Positions 15,802-24,862 of a DNA stretch of 36,136 nt are shown in pieces. The stretch lies in contig CAZTJA010000018.1 in the NCBI GenBank assembly GCA_964613745.1, positions 1 through 36,136 of the forward strand, in the 5' to 3' direction. The translations under genes were made by a program, and so were the position numbers. The stretch's first letter is position 1. Each line of letters opens with the position of its first letter. Source of the stretch: CAZTJA01 sp964613745. GTDB lineage: Bacteria; Desulfobacterota; Desulfomonilia; Desulfomonilales; Desulfomonilaceae. The notes below the pieces were generated by a model, which had not been told where the DNA came from, searched no databases, and saw only the letters and a program-made list of their open reading frames with translations.

Positions 15802-18800
15802 TCAATCATCGGCCATGGCTTTTTTGATCACCTGCAAAAGTTGATCAACTTGATACGGCTTGTCGAGAAATCCCTTGACGAATTTATCAAGCTGCTGTTT
15901 TTGTTCGGGGTCTAAGATATAACCCGTGGAAATAATCACTTTGACAGCTGGATTGATCATCAGAAGTTCGTCAAGGCATTTTTCTCCTCCGAGTCGAGGC
16001 ATCATAAGATCAAGAACGACGAGATCTATACGAGACCGATTTAACTTGTAAACCTCAAGAGCTTCTTCTCCATTGCGTGCTGTGAGCACCGTATACGCAA
16101 AACTCTCAAGTACACGTTTTGCGAGACCTCTTACGTGTTCTTCATCATCAACCACAAGTATACATTTTATGGGATTCGGCTCTTTGGGTTCAGGCAGAGA
16201 AATTCGAGCATTCTCCGGCTCGCTTACCGCTGGGATGAAAACTCTAAAGGTTGTACCTACTCCCACGAGACTTTCGCATGTGATCCAGCCGCCATGCTGT
16301 TCAATAATGCTCTTAGCTACCGATAAACTCAGGCCGGTTCCTTTGTTGTAGTCCCAACCCTTGGTTGTGAAAAAAGGATCAAAAAGCCGATCCAGAATTT
16401 CTCTGCTCATCCCAATACCTGAATCCGAGACGGATAAAATGACGTAATTTCCAGGTATGGTACCTGCGCGATTTTTGCAGTAATTTGAGTCAATCACAAT
16501 ATTCTCGGTTTTTAACACGAGCCGGCCTCCATCCGGCATTGCTTCCTTGGCATTCATGCAAAGATTCATAATGATTTGTCTTAGCCGTGATTCATCGACA
16601 TTCACAATTGCCAAATCTTTTGCCGAAATCATCTTGACTTCGATCAGCTTAGGAAAAGTTCTCTTCAGCAATAGGACAGCATCTTCAACAATCCTGTTGA
16701 GATCTGCAGTCTTTAAATTAATTTCTGAAGTTTTGCTGAAGGACTGAAGTTTTTGAATCATTTCGGCGCCCGCAAGGCCCGTTTTTAGGACTTTCTGAAG
16801 ATCTTCATACCGGGGGTCTTCTTTTTCAGTGCTCAGCAGAAGAAGCTCAATGTACCCGTTAATTATGGTGAGCAGATTATTCATGTCATGCGCAATCCCC
16901 CCGGTGAGAGTTCCTATGGATTCAAATTTTTGGGATTGGAAAAGTTGTTCTTTGAGCTGCTCTCTCTCCTGTGCGGCCTTTTTCCGATCGGTTATGTCGG
17001 TTACCGATAAACGACTCTCGACGATTTTGCCATCCTGGTCTCGAACGGATGAGATCGACAGATTAATCCATAGCGGCGAACCATCTGCTTTCAGCATCTG
17101 GAGTTCCTCATTCACAATGGGTCTCCCTGACACAAACTCACGGAAGAGTGAGCCAGTCTTTTGGCGGCCCCCCAAAGTGTCTATGTAAAAATCTGTGATT
17201 TTACGACCAATAAGCATGTCACCGGTATATCCGAGCAGCTCCTCGGCTTTCTTGTTGCACTTCTTGATTACTCCTTCGGCATCAACCGAAAAATATGCGT
17301 TAGGGGCATTGTAGTACAAATCCCAAAGGTTGGCTTCCGATTCTAAAAGTTTCCTCTGAACTCTTTCTCTGTCCGTAAAGTCTTCGAGGCACAGTAGAAC
17401 GGAAATGCTGCCGGGAGTCTGAATAAGGGCTGTTGAGCAGAAGAGAACCACTTCTTGGTTTACAGAGCCTCGGACCAGGGTCGTACGATATTCCACTTCT
17501 CTATGGCCGGTTCCCGTACGGAATGTATCTTCGATTGCCGATCGCACGGAGCAATTCGAGCATTTGGGACCGAACCCACACCCTCTTGGGTCATCCAAAG
17601 CATTGATGCAGCCGAATACTCCGCAAGCCGCCCCATTTTTTAACTGATCTAAGGTTCTGCCGACGAAATTCAAGAAAGTTTTATTCGCATACAAGATGCT
17701 CCTTTGTTCGTCCAACACACACATCATTACGGGAGCATATTCATAGATGGTCTGAAGCTCGGAAAGGCTGCTCTTTAGGATTTCCTCTCTTTTCTTGAGT
17801 TCGCTAATGTCCTCCGAAAATATTATTGTTCCCCCGATGGCACCATCACTCTTGTGCCAAGGCTGCACCTCCCATTTCAGCCAATGACTGGAGCCGTTTG
17901 CCCGCTCAAAAAAGTCTTCTTCAGCCCTTACGACTTCACCTTTGAGTCCAAGCCGGTGCGCTGATTTCCATCTTTCAGGAATTTCAGGGAACACGTCATA
18001 ATGTGATCGGCCGATAATATTAGGATCCGGAAGACTGTATTCCGTAATCCATCGCCTACTGACGGCCACATATCTCATATCGGTATCAAACATGGCAATG
18101 GCCGTTGGTGCATGTTCTATGAACAATCTCAGCTTTTCTTCGCTCTGTTTGAGTGCTTCTTCAGCTTTTACCTTTTCCGTTATGTCCCGTACCGTTCCTT
18201 GAAAACCGATCGTATTTCCGAAGGCATCCTTTCTGGTAACGGTGGTTATAAGAGTGCGAAGAATTGTTCCGTCACGTTTGATCAGATCAACGGGGTATTC
18301 TTTACTGAATCCTTTTTCGGCGACCAAGGAAGCATGGGATGCCCTTTGTTCGGGGTGGGCATAGAATTCCATTACTTGTCTTGCAAGCAGCTCATTTTTT
18401 TCATCAGGCCGGTATCCGAGCAATTCGAGGGCAACGTCATTGAACTCAATAAATCTACCGTCAAGGGTTGTCATGAATACACAATCTCGTGAGGTATCGA
18501 AAAAATTTCGATACTTCTCTTCACTTTGCCGGAGGATTTCTTCCGATTTGTCTTTCTCATTCAAAGCTTTTTCTAAAGACGCTATAGTCTTTCTCAACTC
18601 TGCCTGGGCAACCAGAAGCTCTGATTCCAATCTTTCAGAATTCAACATCAATAGTGAAAGATTTTCTCCCAAATGAAGCACAACAAAAGAAATGAAAAAT
18701 CCCAATTCATAGGAAGCCTGGAACATGAGACTTTCATTTTGAGCAGCTACCAACCAAATAGCTCGAACCAATAACAACAGCCCACCTAAACCCAGTAGTG

Positions 18801-19254
18801 ATGCTATGACTTTGTAAAAGAGAGTTTTCGGGGAGGCAGCCCGTTTCAGAATGAGTACTGCCATGTTCCAATGAATGGCGGCGATTATCGTTGATGAAAT
18901 TAGACCTCGCCATTCCGGCGAATCCCAGTAAAAATAGAAAACTACTAGAAATGCAACCAAAGTTAAGAGAACGATGAAAAGTGATCTATCGAGAGGTTTC
19001 AATCCTAGGAAACGTCGGATCCCGTCGAGATGTAGTAAAAAGCCGCTTACAAAAGTCAAATTCCCCAAGAATACGGAGACCCAGATGGGCCATTCATGTC
19101 TCAGCGCAAAAAGGAGGTAGCCTAGGGCCAGGAGACTTACTCCCATTGTCCATTGGCTAAAACCGGGATATGTCTTTCGGGTTGCCTGATAAAAGATGAG
19201 AAAAAGAGCAATGAAGGCGGTTATGATTGAGGACAACAGGAATAATAAAAACAT
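15802..19254 (-). CDS. Hybrid histidine kinase: 7-helix membrane domain, four PAS, HisKA, HATPase, receiver
   Basis: An 1150-residue membrane-bound phosphorelay kinase. The order is about seven hydrophobic helices (1-203), a short coiled coil, PAS1 (243-365), PAS2 (368-487), PAS3 (495-630), PAS4 (635-757), HisKA with phospho-acceptor His789 in GGIAHDMNN, HATPase with N897/N901, DSGIGM at 944-949 and GTGLSLS at 972-978, and a receiver domain. The receiver has acidic pair Asp1036/1037, phospho-acceptor Asp1082, Thr1110 and Lys1132. PAS3 has an unusual cysteine-rich insert (Cys544, 549, 559, 565, 568). All catalytic residues look intact, but there is no DNA-binding or enzymatic output domain, so the signal must pass to a separate protein. 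The ATG has GGAG eight bases upstream. The gene lies downstream of a second hybrid kinase on the same strand, 232 bases away. Confidence 0.92.
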   Translation of the reverse strand: MFLLFLLSSIITAFIALFLIFYQATRKTYPGFSQWTMGVSLLALGYLLFALRHEWPIWVSVFLGNLTFVSGFLLHLDGIRRFLGLKPLDRSLFIVLLTLVAFLVVFYFYWDSPEWRGLISSTIIAAIHWNMAVLILKRAASPKTLFYKVIASLLGLGGLLLLVRAIWLVAAQNESLMFQASYELGFFISFVVLHLGENLSLLMLNSERLESELLVAQAELRKTIASLEKALNEKDKSEEILRQSEEKYRNFFDTSRDCVFMTTLDGRFIEFNDVALELLGYRPDEKNELLARQVMEFYAHPEQRASHASLVAEKGFSKEYPVDLIKRDGTILRTLITTVTRKDAFGNTIGFQGTVRDITEKVKAEEALKQSEEKLRLFIEHAPTAIAMFDTDMRYVAVSRRWITEYSLPDPNIIGRSHYDVFPEIPERWKSAHRLGLKGEVVRAEEDFFERANGSSHWLKWEVQPWHKSDGAIGGTIIFSEDISELKKREEILKSSLSELQTIYEYAPVMMCVLDEQRSILYANKTFLNFVGRTLDQLKNGAACGVFGCINALDDPRGCGFGPKCSNCSVRSAIEDTFRTGTGHREVEYRTTLVRGSVNQEVVLFCSTALIQTPGSISVLLCLEDFTDRERVQRKLLESEANLWDLYYNAPNAYFSVDAEGVIKKCNKKAEELLGYTGDMLIGRKITDFYIDTLGGRQKTGSLFREFVSGRPIVNEELQMLKADGSPLWINLSISSVRDQDGKIVESRLSVTDITDRKKAAQEREQLKEQLFQSQKFESIGTLTGGIAHDMNNLLTIINGYIELLLLSTEKEDPRYEDLQKVLKTGLAGAEMIQKLQSFSKTSEINLKTADLNRIVEDAVLLLKRTFPKLIEVKMISAKDLAIVNVDESRLRQIIMNLCMNAKEAMPDGGRLVLKTENIVIDSNYCKNRAGTIPGNYVILSVSDSGIGMSREILDRLFDPFFTTKGWDYNKGTGLSLSVAKSIIEQHGGWITCESLVGVGTTFRVFIPAVSEPENARISLPEPKEPNPIKCILVVDDEEHVRGLAKRVLESFAYTVLTARNGEEALEVYKLNRSRIDLVVLDLMMPRLGGEKCLDELLMINPAVKVIISTGYILDPEQKQQLDKFVKGFLDKPYQVDQLLQVIKKAMADD

Positions 19255-19486
19255 GAATGGATCTCCAAAGCGGAATGGAGCTAATCACGCTCCGAACGAG
19301 TATTATGTCAATCCTTACTTACCGGCCCCACTTGAACCAACATCACTTTTCACAAATTGTTGCTGAACGCCGGAAGATGAGTGGGTGTGCCTTCGCGTAA
19401 AGATTTAATCTAACGTGTGATGAACCTGTCTTCTCCGTCTAGAATTCACGTAACTCCCGAGAAATGTAGCTGGTGCTTACCAGACA

Positions 19487-22400
19487 TCAATGATTCTCAT
19501 CAATTACCGAGCGAATTGTCTGGAGAAACTCAGTGAGATCGAAGGGCTTTGAAACGAAACCTCGTGCTCCGAGTTCCAAAGCTGATTTTGTATGTCCATT
19601 TGCTGAGTATCCGCTCGCTACGACGACTTTGATTTCGGGGTTGATTTTCAGGAGTTCAGCCAGGCATCTTTTCCCGTCCATTTCCGGCATGATCAAATCC
19701 AGGACCACCAAAGAGATGTGATCGGAATGATTTCTATATTGCTGCAGAGCGTCCGTTCCGTTCACTGCATTCATTACTGTGTATCCTGCATCGGAAAGAA
19801 CTCTGGTCGCCAAGTCTCTAATGAATTCTTCGTCATCTACGACAAGAATGGTTTCCGAACCACCTCTGATGGAAGGTGTCTCGATGACCGTATTCCATTC
19901 ATCTTGAGCCGTAATGGCAGGAAAATATATTTTAAAAGAGGTTCCCACTTCGGGTTCGCTGTAGCAAACGATGTAGCCGTCGTGTTGCTGCACTATTCCG
20001 TACACGGTAGCAAGTCCCAATCCTGTACCTTCCCCGGAACCTTTGGTGGTGAAAAAGGGCTCAAAAATATGCTGGATGGTAGTCTTGTCCATTCCTTTTC
20101 CGGAATCGCTTACCGTAAGCAGGACATAGTCTCCTCGTTTTGCTTCAATATGTGTGCGAACATAATCGTGACCGAGAAAAACATTTTGAGTTTCCACCAA
20201 CAGTCTACCGCCGTTGGGCATGGCGTCCCTTGCATTCACCGCCAGATTCATCAGAATTTGATCGACCTGAGTGGGGTCGGCATTAATCAGAGCGATGTCG
20301 TCGCTTAAAATAAGTTCGATTTCTATGTTCTTGGGCAAGGTTCGGGAAAGCATTTTCTGAAGCTGTTCTATACGTCTGTTGAGATTGATTTGCAGCGGTC
20401 TGATTTCGGTTTTTTTGCTGAACGTCAGCAACATTTTAACAAGATCGGCCCCATTGCGAGCGGATTGATTTATCCTCTCAATATCCGACCTGAATCTATT
20501 AGGCAGCATGGTGTCGGTGAGAATCAATTCGGAATATCCGAGAACAACCTGCAATATATTATTAAAATCATGAGCAATACCACCTGCGAGTGTTCCGACG
20601 GCTTCCATCTTTTGAGACTGGTAGAGCTGATTTGAGAGTTCCAAATGCTCGGTAATGTCTCGCTTTACAGCTACATAATTCACAATCTCGCCTGACGTAT
20701 TTCGTATAGGTGAGATGGTGGAGTCTTCGTGGTATAAGCTTCCGTCCTTTTTCCTATTGGTTAGACGTCCGGACCATGTGTCCCCTCCTCGAATTACACT
20801 CCACATTTGCGCATAAAAAGATGCTTCTTGCTTTCCGCTTTTCAGAAATTTCGGATTTCTGCCGATCGATTCATCTTTAGAGTACCCGGTGATCTTTTCG
20901 AAAGCTGGATTGACGTACAAAATTCGAGCTTGCGAATCGGTGATGACTACCGCTTCAGCTGCTTGCTCCACGGCCGATACCAACCGTTCACGATCTATTT
21001 CAGCGTTGCGAACCTGAGTAATATCTTGAACGTGGGACACAAAGTACATCGGATCACGATTTCGATCCCGAACCAGAGAGATTGATACCTTTCCTAAAAC
21101 AATCGTCCCATTCTTATGGATGTACCGTTCCTCAAATTGGTCTGTATCCGTTTTTCTCGACAATGCTCGTTCCATAAATCTAGGCGTAATCTCCGAATCA
21201 TCAGGGTGAGTAATGTCTTGAATAGACATATTCTCGATTTCCGATCGTGAAAAACCCCAGATTCTGCAGATCTGATTGTTGGCCCTGAGAAAACGTCCTC
21301 TAATATCCAAAATACACAGACCGATATTGGCGTTTTCAAATGCCGTCCGGAAAAGCTCTTCAGCTTCCGCTAAGGACTGCTCGACCTTTTTTCGTTCGAT
21401 GACCTGGGCCAAAATATTCGCTATGGATTGAAGGAAGGTCACATCATGTTCAGTAAATTTGCGAAATGTTTTGGTGTGAACTCCCAGAATCCCATATGGA
21501 CGGCCATTGCCTTGAATGATGACACTCACCCCGCTGACGACCTCGTGTTCCACCAGAAGAGTTGGACCCGAAAACCGGCTCTCGGATCTCAAGTCCTCTA
21601 CTACGACCGGTTCCCGCGACAACAAAGTGTACCCGGCTTGCGAATCGGCACCCGTTGCAACTGTGATGTTTCCGACAACACCATCCCGCCACCCTACACC
21701 TGCGACCAGGAGCAGGTCTTCTTCCGGTGATATCTCCAATATTTTGGTGTAGTCGACTCCCAATGTTCGTGAGACTTTCAAAACCGCTTCATCCATGAGA
21801 GACTTTAAATCTTTGCCCGAGAGAGCACTTTGCCCAAGGTCAGCTACGACAACCTGCTGGAGCATTCGCGCCGAAAGCATCTCCTTCGTATATTCTTGAT
21901 GGGTGACATCTCGGATGATGGAACAAAGACAGTTTTCGCCTTTCCATGTGAACGGATGTGAAGACGAGACTTCAACGGCAATAGACGTACCATCCTTTTT
22001 TGCCCGCCATTGAATGGGAAGCTCATTTTCTTTCGGTCCACTCGCAACATCTACCGGAGTATGAAAAAACAGATCGGCCGGAGTCTTTTCCAGGAGTTCA
22101 CTCTTTGAATAACCCCATAAATCTTCTGCAGCAGGATTCGCATCGATCAATTTCATTGCTTCGGTCTCATAGACCACGACGGAATCTTTTCCCTTTTCAA
22201 ATAATAACCTGTACTTTTCCTCGCTTTCTCGAAGTGCTGATTCAGCTTTGTTCCGCTCTTGGATCTCAAGTTTCAGCTGTCGATTCGCTTCGGACAGTTT
22301 CTTTGTTCGATCCAAGATTTCTTGTTCTTGATTGTCGTAGGTCTTTTTTAATTCGACCGACATTTGGTTGAACGCTGAAACGAGATCACCGAGTTCCCTC

Positions 22401-23230
22401 ACCTTAGGTTCAGGAATTGTCTGACCTAGGTTATCCTGCTGAGATGTTATTCGAACCGCTTGGTCGCGAATCTGAGTAAGCGGATTTATGATAAGCTTTT
22501 TGTTTCCTGACCATATGCCGAGTAGTCCGCCTCCAAAGATCACGAGCAACAACCCGGATAAATAGACTGAGAATCGGTTAGCACCGGCGTAAGCTTCCGA
22601 AAGAGGTATCCTTATGGAAATGGCCTGAGTAACTTCATCCACTTTTCTGTTGAAGCTGCGTTCTGGGCCATATTGCGCCACCAAGTCGCGAGGAGCCTTG
22701 TCCGGTGAGCTATGGCACCGCAGACAGGAAGATTCCATGGATTCACCGCGACGCAACAATGTGAAGTAGGGCTTATCATTCAAAGTTCGCACTTTAGACT
22801 TTGACACTAAATCAGGATTATTCTGTAGTTCGAGGATGAAGGCTTGCTCATAATCGTCAGCTTCGTTTTCCGCTGATCGGGCGTTAATGGCACATTCTTT
22901 GTAATAATAGGGGTTTTGGTTAAATTCATGAAAATATTGGTCCATTTTCCTGACTGCAAAGGTCGAGGACATCCAAACCGGATCAAAGTAGTCTTTGCTC
23001 AGGACGGCCTGATCGAAGTGATCGAAGAGTTTGGGTTTTAGGTCCTTTGAAAAGTAAGTGTGGACCGCAAGATTGTGGTCAAGTGACATTCTCGCTGCAG
23101 ATTCCGCATCCATTAGGGCGAATCTTTTCATGTACGAGTTCACTAGAAGGACAACAACTACGGACATGAAGAAGAACAACGTACCTATCATAAGAGCTAA
23201 ATAGGTTTTTGTATCAAAGGACCTGGCCAT
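19487..23230 (-). CDS. Hybrid histidine kinase with DUF3365 (CxxCH) sensor, HAMP, PAS, GAF, receiver
   Basis: A 1247-residue sensor kinase. It has TM1 (10-32), a periplasmic DUF3365/Tll0287-like domain (about 40-212) with one heme-binding CLRCH motif (Cys169, Cys172, His173), TM2 (221-243), HAMP (244-297) and a coiled coil. PAS1 (333-447), GAF (457-612), PAS2 (622-742) and PAS3 (747-862) follow, then HisKA with His887 in GGIAHDFNN, HATPase (DSGKGM near 1042-1047, GTGLGLA near 1068-1074), and a receiver with phospho-acceptor Asp1178 and Lys1228. A periplasmic c-type heme suggests redox, NO/CO or quinone-linked sensing; that is inference from the domain family. ATG 23230 is preferred, with GGAG eight bases upstream; the in-frame GTG at 23239 overlaps that site. 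There is no output domain. A promoter candidate lies about 110 bases upstream. Confidence 0.92.
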   Translation of the reverse strand: MARSFDTKTYLALMIGTLFFFMSVVVVLLVNSYMKRFALMDAESAARMSLDHNLAVHTYFSKDLKPKLFDHFDQAVLSKDYFDPVWMSSTFAVRKMDQYFHEFNQNPYYYKECAINARSAENEADDYEQAFILELQNNPDLVSKSKVRTLNDKPYFTLLRRGESMESSCLRCHSSPDKAPRDLVAQYGPERSFNRKVDEVTQAISIRIPLSEAYAGANRFSVYLSGLLLVIFGGGLLGIWSGNKKLIINPLTQIRDQAVRITSQQDNLGQTIPEPKVRELGDLVSAFNQMSVELKKTYDNQEQEILDRTKKLSEANRQLKLEIQERNKAESALRESEEKYRLLFEKGKDSVVVYETEAMKLIDANPAAEDLWGYSKSELLEKTPADLFFHTPVDVASGPKENELPIQWRAKKDGTSIAVEVSSSHPFTWKGENCLCSIIRDVTHQEYTKEMLSARMLQQVVVADLGQSALSGKDLKSLMDEAVLKVSRTLGVDYTKILEISPEEDLLLVAGVGWRDGVVGNITVATGADSQAGYTLLSREPVVVEDLRSESRFSGPTLLVEHEVVSGVSVIIQGNGRPYGILGVHTKTFRKFTEHDVTFLQSIANILAQVIERKKVEQSLAEAEELFRTAFENANIGLCILDIRGRFLRANNQICRIWGFSRSEIENMSIQDITHPDDSEITPRFMERALSRKTDTDQFEERYIHKNGTIVLGKVSISLVRDRNRDPMYFVSHVQDITQVRNAEIDRERLVSAVEQAAEAVVITDSQARILYVNPAFEKITGYSKDESIGRNPKFLKSGKQEASFYAQMWSVIRGGDTWSGRLTNRKKDGSLYHEDSTISPIRNTSGEIVNYVAVKRDITEHLELSNQLYQSQKMEAVGTLAGGIAHDFNNILQVVLGYSELILTDTMLPNRFRSDIERINQSARNGADLVKMLLTFSKKTEIRPLQINLNRRIEQLQKMLSRTLPKNIEIELILSDDIALINADPTQVDQILMNLAVNARDAMPNGGRLLVETQNVFLGHDYVRTHIEAKRGDYVLLTVSDSGKGMDKTTIQHIFEPFFTTKGSGEGTGLGLATVYGIVQQHDGYIVCYSEPEVGTSFKIYFPAITAQDEWNTVIETPSIRGGSETILVVDDEEFIRDLATRVLSDAGYTVMNAVNGTDALQQYRNHSDHISLVVLDLIMPEMDGKRCLAELLKINPEIKVVVASGYSANGHTKSALELGARGFVSKPFDLTEFLQTIRSVIDENH

Positions 23231-23341
23231 TACAACCACTCCTTTTCGATGTTTATGGTTTCTGTGTACGGCTAAATAAAAGGGCGGATGTGCTCATGTC
23301 GCAAAAGAAGTTTCGGATAACAAAGTCTCGGAATGAAATTA

Positions 23342-23370
23342 ACTATATACGAGAAGGCGAGTTCTGTCGT
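23342..23370 (-). promoter_or_regulatory. Candidate promoter of the DUF3365 hybrid kinase gene
   Basis: On the minus strand ACGACA (23365-23370) and TATAGT (23342-23347) are separated by 17 bases. The -10 matches five of six consensus positions, the -35 four. It would give a leader of about 105 bases. The surrounding 23231-23551 stretch holds no other supported gene. Confidence 0.4.
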
Positions 23371-23551
23371 GATTTTTTTCCGAAACAACCTGCAGCCGTC
23401 GGTTTAGGTCAGTTTCGATCAATAGATCACCAATGCGATTTACGACATCTAAATGACTTCAAATCAAAAGATAGGTTACACAAAGCAGTGCTCATACATG
23501 TTGCAGGCTTTTTTGAGCAGAAAGTGAGTAAACGATCCGGAATTTAGGTAC

Positions 23552-23585
23552 AAAAAAACGCCTATTCCCGTACGGAAACAGACGC
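23552..23585 (-). terminator. Intrinsic terminator of the tRNA-Arg transcript
   Basis: On the minus strand, just past the tRNA 3' end, a stem of about 11 pairs including three G-U wobbles (GCGTCTGTTTCC with GGGAATAGGCGT) closes a GTAC loop and is followed by a run of seven T. Confidence 0.75.
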
Positions 23586-23599
23586 TTGATTGTCATCTC

Positions 23600-23676
<77 letters not shown>

Positions 23677-23694
23677 GAATTAAATTATCCCAAT

Positions 23695-23724
23695 TTTTTA
23701 GCACTCTGGGGGAGCAATTGTCAA
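23695..23724 (-). promoter_or_regulatory. Promoter of tRNA-Arg
   Basis: A perfect TTGACA (23719-23724) is followed after 18 bases by TAAAAA (23695-23700) on the minus strand, about 20 bases upstream of the tRNA 5' end. A GATAAT further down is too distant to pair with this -35. Confidence 0.5.
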
Positions 23725-23768
23725 TAGAGTCGGGCAAGATGGTTAACTCAATCGGTGCAGAACGAGAA

Positions 23769-23792
23769 AACGGGCTCCGATCGGAGCCCGTT
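23769..23792 (-). terminator. Perfect 24-bp palindrome acting as terminator of the SH3 gene
   Basis: Twelve bases starting AACGGGCTCCGA are followed immediately by their exact complement. On the minus strand the hairpin lies ten bases past the stop of the SH3-domain gene and is followed by TTTTCTC. The T-run is short but the stem is very strong. It may also act as a barrier in the other direction. Confidence 0.65.
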
Positions 23793-23802
23793 CGTAGAAG
23801 AA

Positions 23803-24579
23803 TTAAACGTTGCCTTCCAACTTGAGGTACTTGTAATCAACCCAGCCGGCCTTTCCCGTTGGGGTAATTATCCGAAACCATACCGTGTCGTTCTGGAGTC
23901 TTTTCTCGGTCACTTTGACTTCCTGGCCGTGATTGAGTTTGTCAACCACTTCCGACTCCGCTTCCGGCCTTTTACGAACTCGCAGGTTATCGACGGCCGC
24001 TCTACCGCTGCGGCTTAGGCGCATTGAATAAACTTTGGTCTCATCGTCAGCTTTGGGGCGATCCGGTTCCTGAGTTCGCAAAGCTGAAGCTCGAGCTTCT
24101 TTGGCGAATGCGGACGAAGTGCTCTTTGTGGGACCCAATGCCACTAGCGGCGGCTTGTCCTGATTGCCGAACTCTTTTTCGGGTCCGGTATCACTCATTT
24201 TCGAGAGCGCGTTTTCGGCTTTGGACATTCTGAGGGACTTCAAATTGTTGTCCAGGTCAGCCTTTAGCAAATCTAACGTAGCTTTGATTTCCTCCACGGT
24301 CTTGGCATTCTGTTCATGTTTTTTGTAAAATCCGACAATCGCAGCCATTCGTTCGTGAATGGATGAAGAGACACGAACGAAATGAATTTGAACCAAAGAC
24401 GTCAGTACCACCAAGCCGATGAATATCCATGAGAAATATTTGAATGGGAATAAGACCTGATGCTCTTCTTCGAGGAGAAGACTTGCTTCCATTCTCCTTT
24501 TGATCCAGAAATACCACAGTATGAGAAAGGCCGACATAGCCGTTAGTTGTAGAATAATGACGAACATCTGGAATGCCAT
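23803..24579 (-). CDS. Two-helix membrane protein with coiled coil and C-terminal SH3 domain
   Basis: A 258-residue protein of unassigned function. Two hydrophobic helices (about 3-26 and 48-67) flank a short charged segment. They are followed by a predicted coiled coil (about 75-120), a low-complexity Ser/Ala/Pro linker, and a bacterial SH3-type domain (about 190-255, with AAVDNLRVRKRPEAESEVVDKLNHGQEV and the ending GKAGWVDYKYLKL). Such SH3 domains typically bind cell-wall peptides or proteins, so a periplasmic C-terminus and an envelope role are plausible. The ATG at 24579 has GGAGG eight bases upstream, while the in-frame ATG at 24594 is too close to any ribosome binding site. It is transcribed alone, divergent from rpmH, and ends at a strong palindrome. 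Confidence 0.75.
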   Translation of the reverse strand: MAFQMFVIILQLTAMSAFLILWYFWIKRRMEASLLLEEEHQVLFPFKYFSWIFIGLVVLTSLVQIHFVRVSSSIHERMAAIVGFYKKHEQNAKTVEEIKATLDLLKADLDNNLKSLRMSKAENALSKMSDTGPEKEFGNQDKPPLVALGPTKSTSSAFAKEARASALRTQEPDRPKADDETKVYSMRLSRSGRAAVDNLRVRKRPEAESEVVDKLNHGQEVKVTEKRLQNDTVWFRIITPTGKAGWVDYKYLKLEGNV

Positions 24580-24720
24580 TTGGAAGACCTCCATTCCTTA
24601 GTGAGGCAGGAAGTAGCATAAACTTCGGTCTATTGCAAAGAAAATATAATGTGAATTATGAGCTAAGATTGCAAGTTGTAGGATAGTGGTTAACAATTTG
24701 GTTGAGTATGCTATATTGGG

Positions 24721-24753
24721 ATTGTTTGCTTGGTTCAAAGGCAAGTAAACAAT
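24721..24753. repeat. Near-perfect 11-bp inverted repeat upstream of rpmH
   Basis: ATTGTTTGCTT (24721-24731) and AAGTAAACAAT (24743-24753) are complementary at ten of eleven positions with an 11-base centre. It sits 42 bases upstream of the rpmH -35 and could be an operator for rpmH or for the divergent SH3 gene. No T-run follows that would make it a terminator. Confidence 0.45.
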
Positions 24754-24794
24754 TTATGTAACCATGTCTTGTGCGTGATTCTTTTTGTGACGGC

Positions 24795-24823
24795 TTGACA
24801 GAATTTCTTACATGTGTTTGAAT
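24795..24823 (+). promoter_or_regulatory. Promoter of the rpmH-rnpA-yidD-yidC block
   Basis: A perfect TTGACA (24795-24800), a 17-base spacer and TTGAAT (24818-24823, four of six) lie about 40 bases upstream of the rpmH start. This spacing fits a sigma-70 promoter with a leader of around 33 bases. Confidence 0.6.
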
Positions 24824-24862
24824 TAGCGTTTCAGAGGTTATACTGAGAGGTCGGGAACCACC

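Noticed and set aside
23209..23547. 112-residue plus frame upstream of the second hybrid kinase
   Set aside because: It begins inside the kinase N-terminus on the other strand, has no Shine-Dalgarno, and covers the kinase promoter region.
24595..24862. Possible oriC near rpmH
   Set aside because: rpmH often neighbours dnaA and the origin, but only one weak DnaA-box-like word (TTAACCACT on the minus strand) is present, there is no box cluster, and dnaA/dnaN are not in the window.
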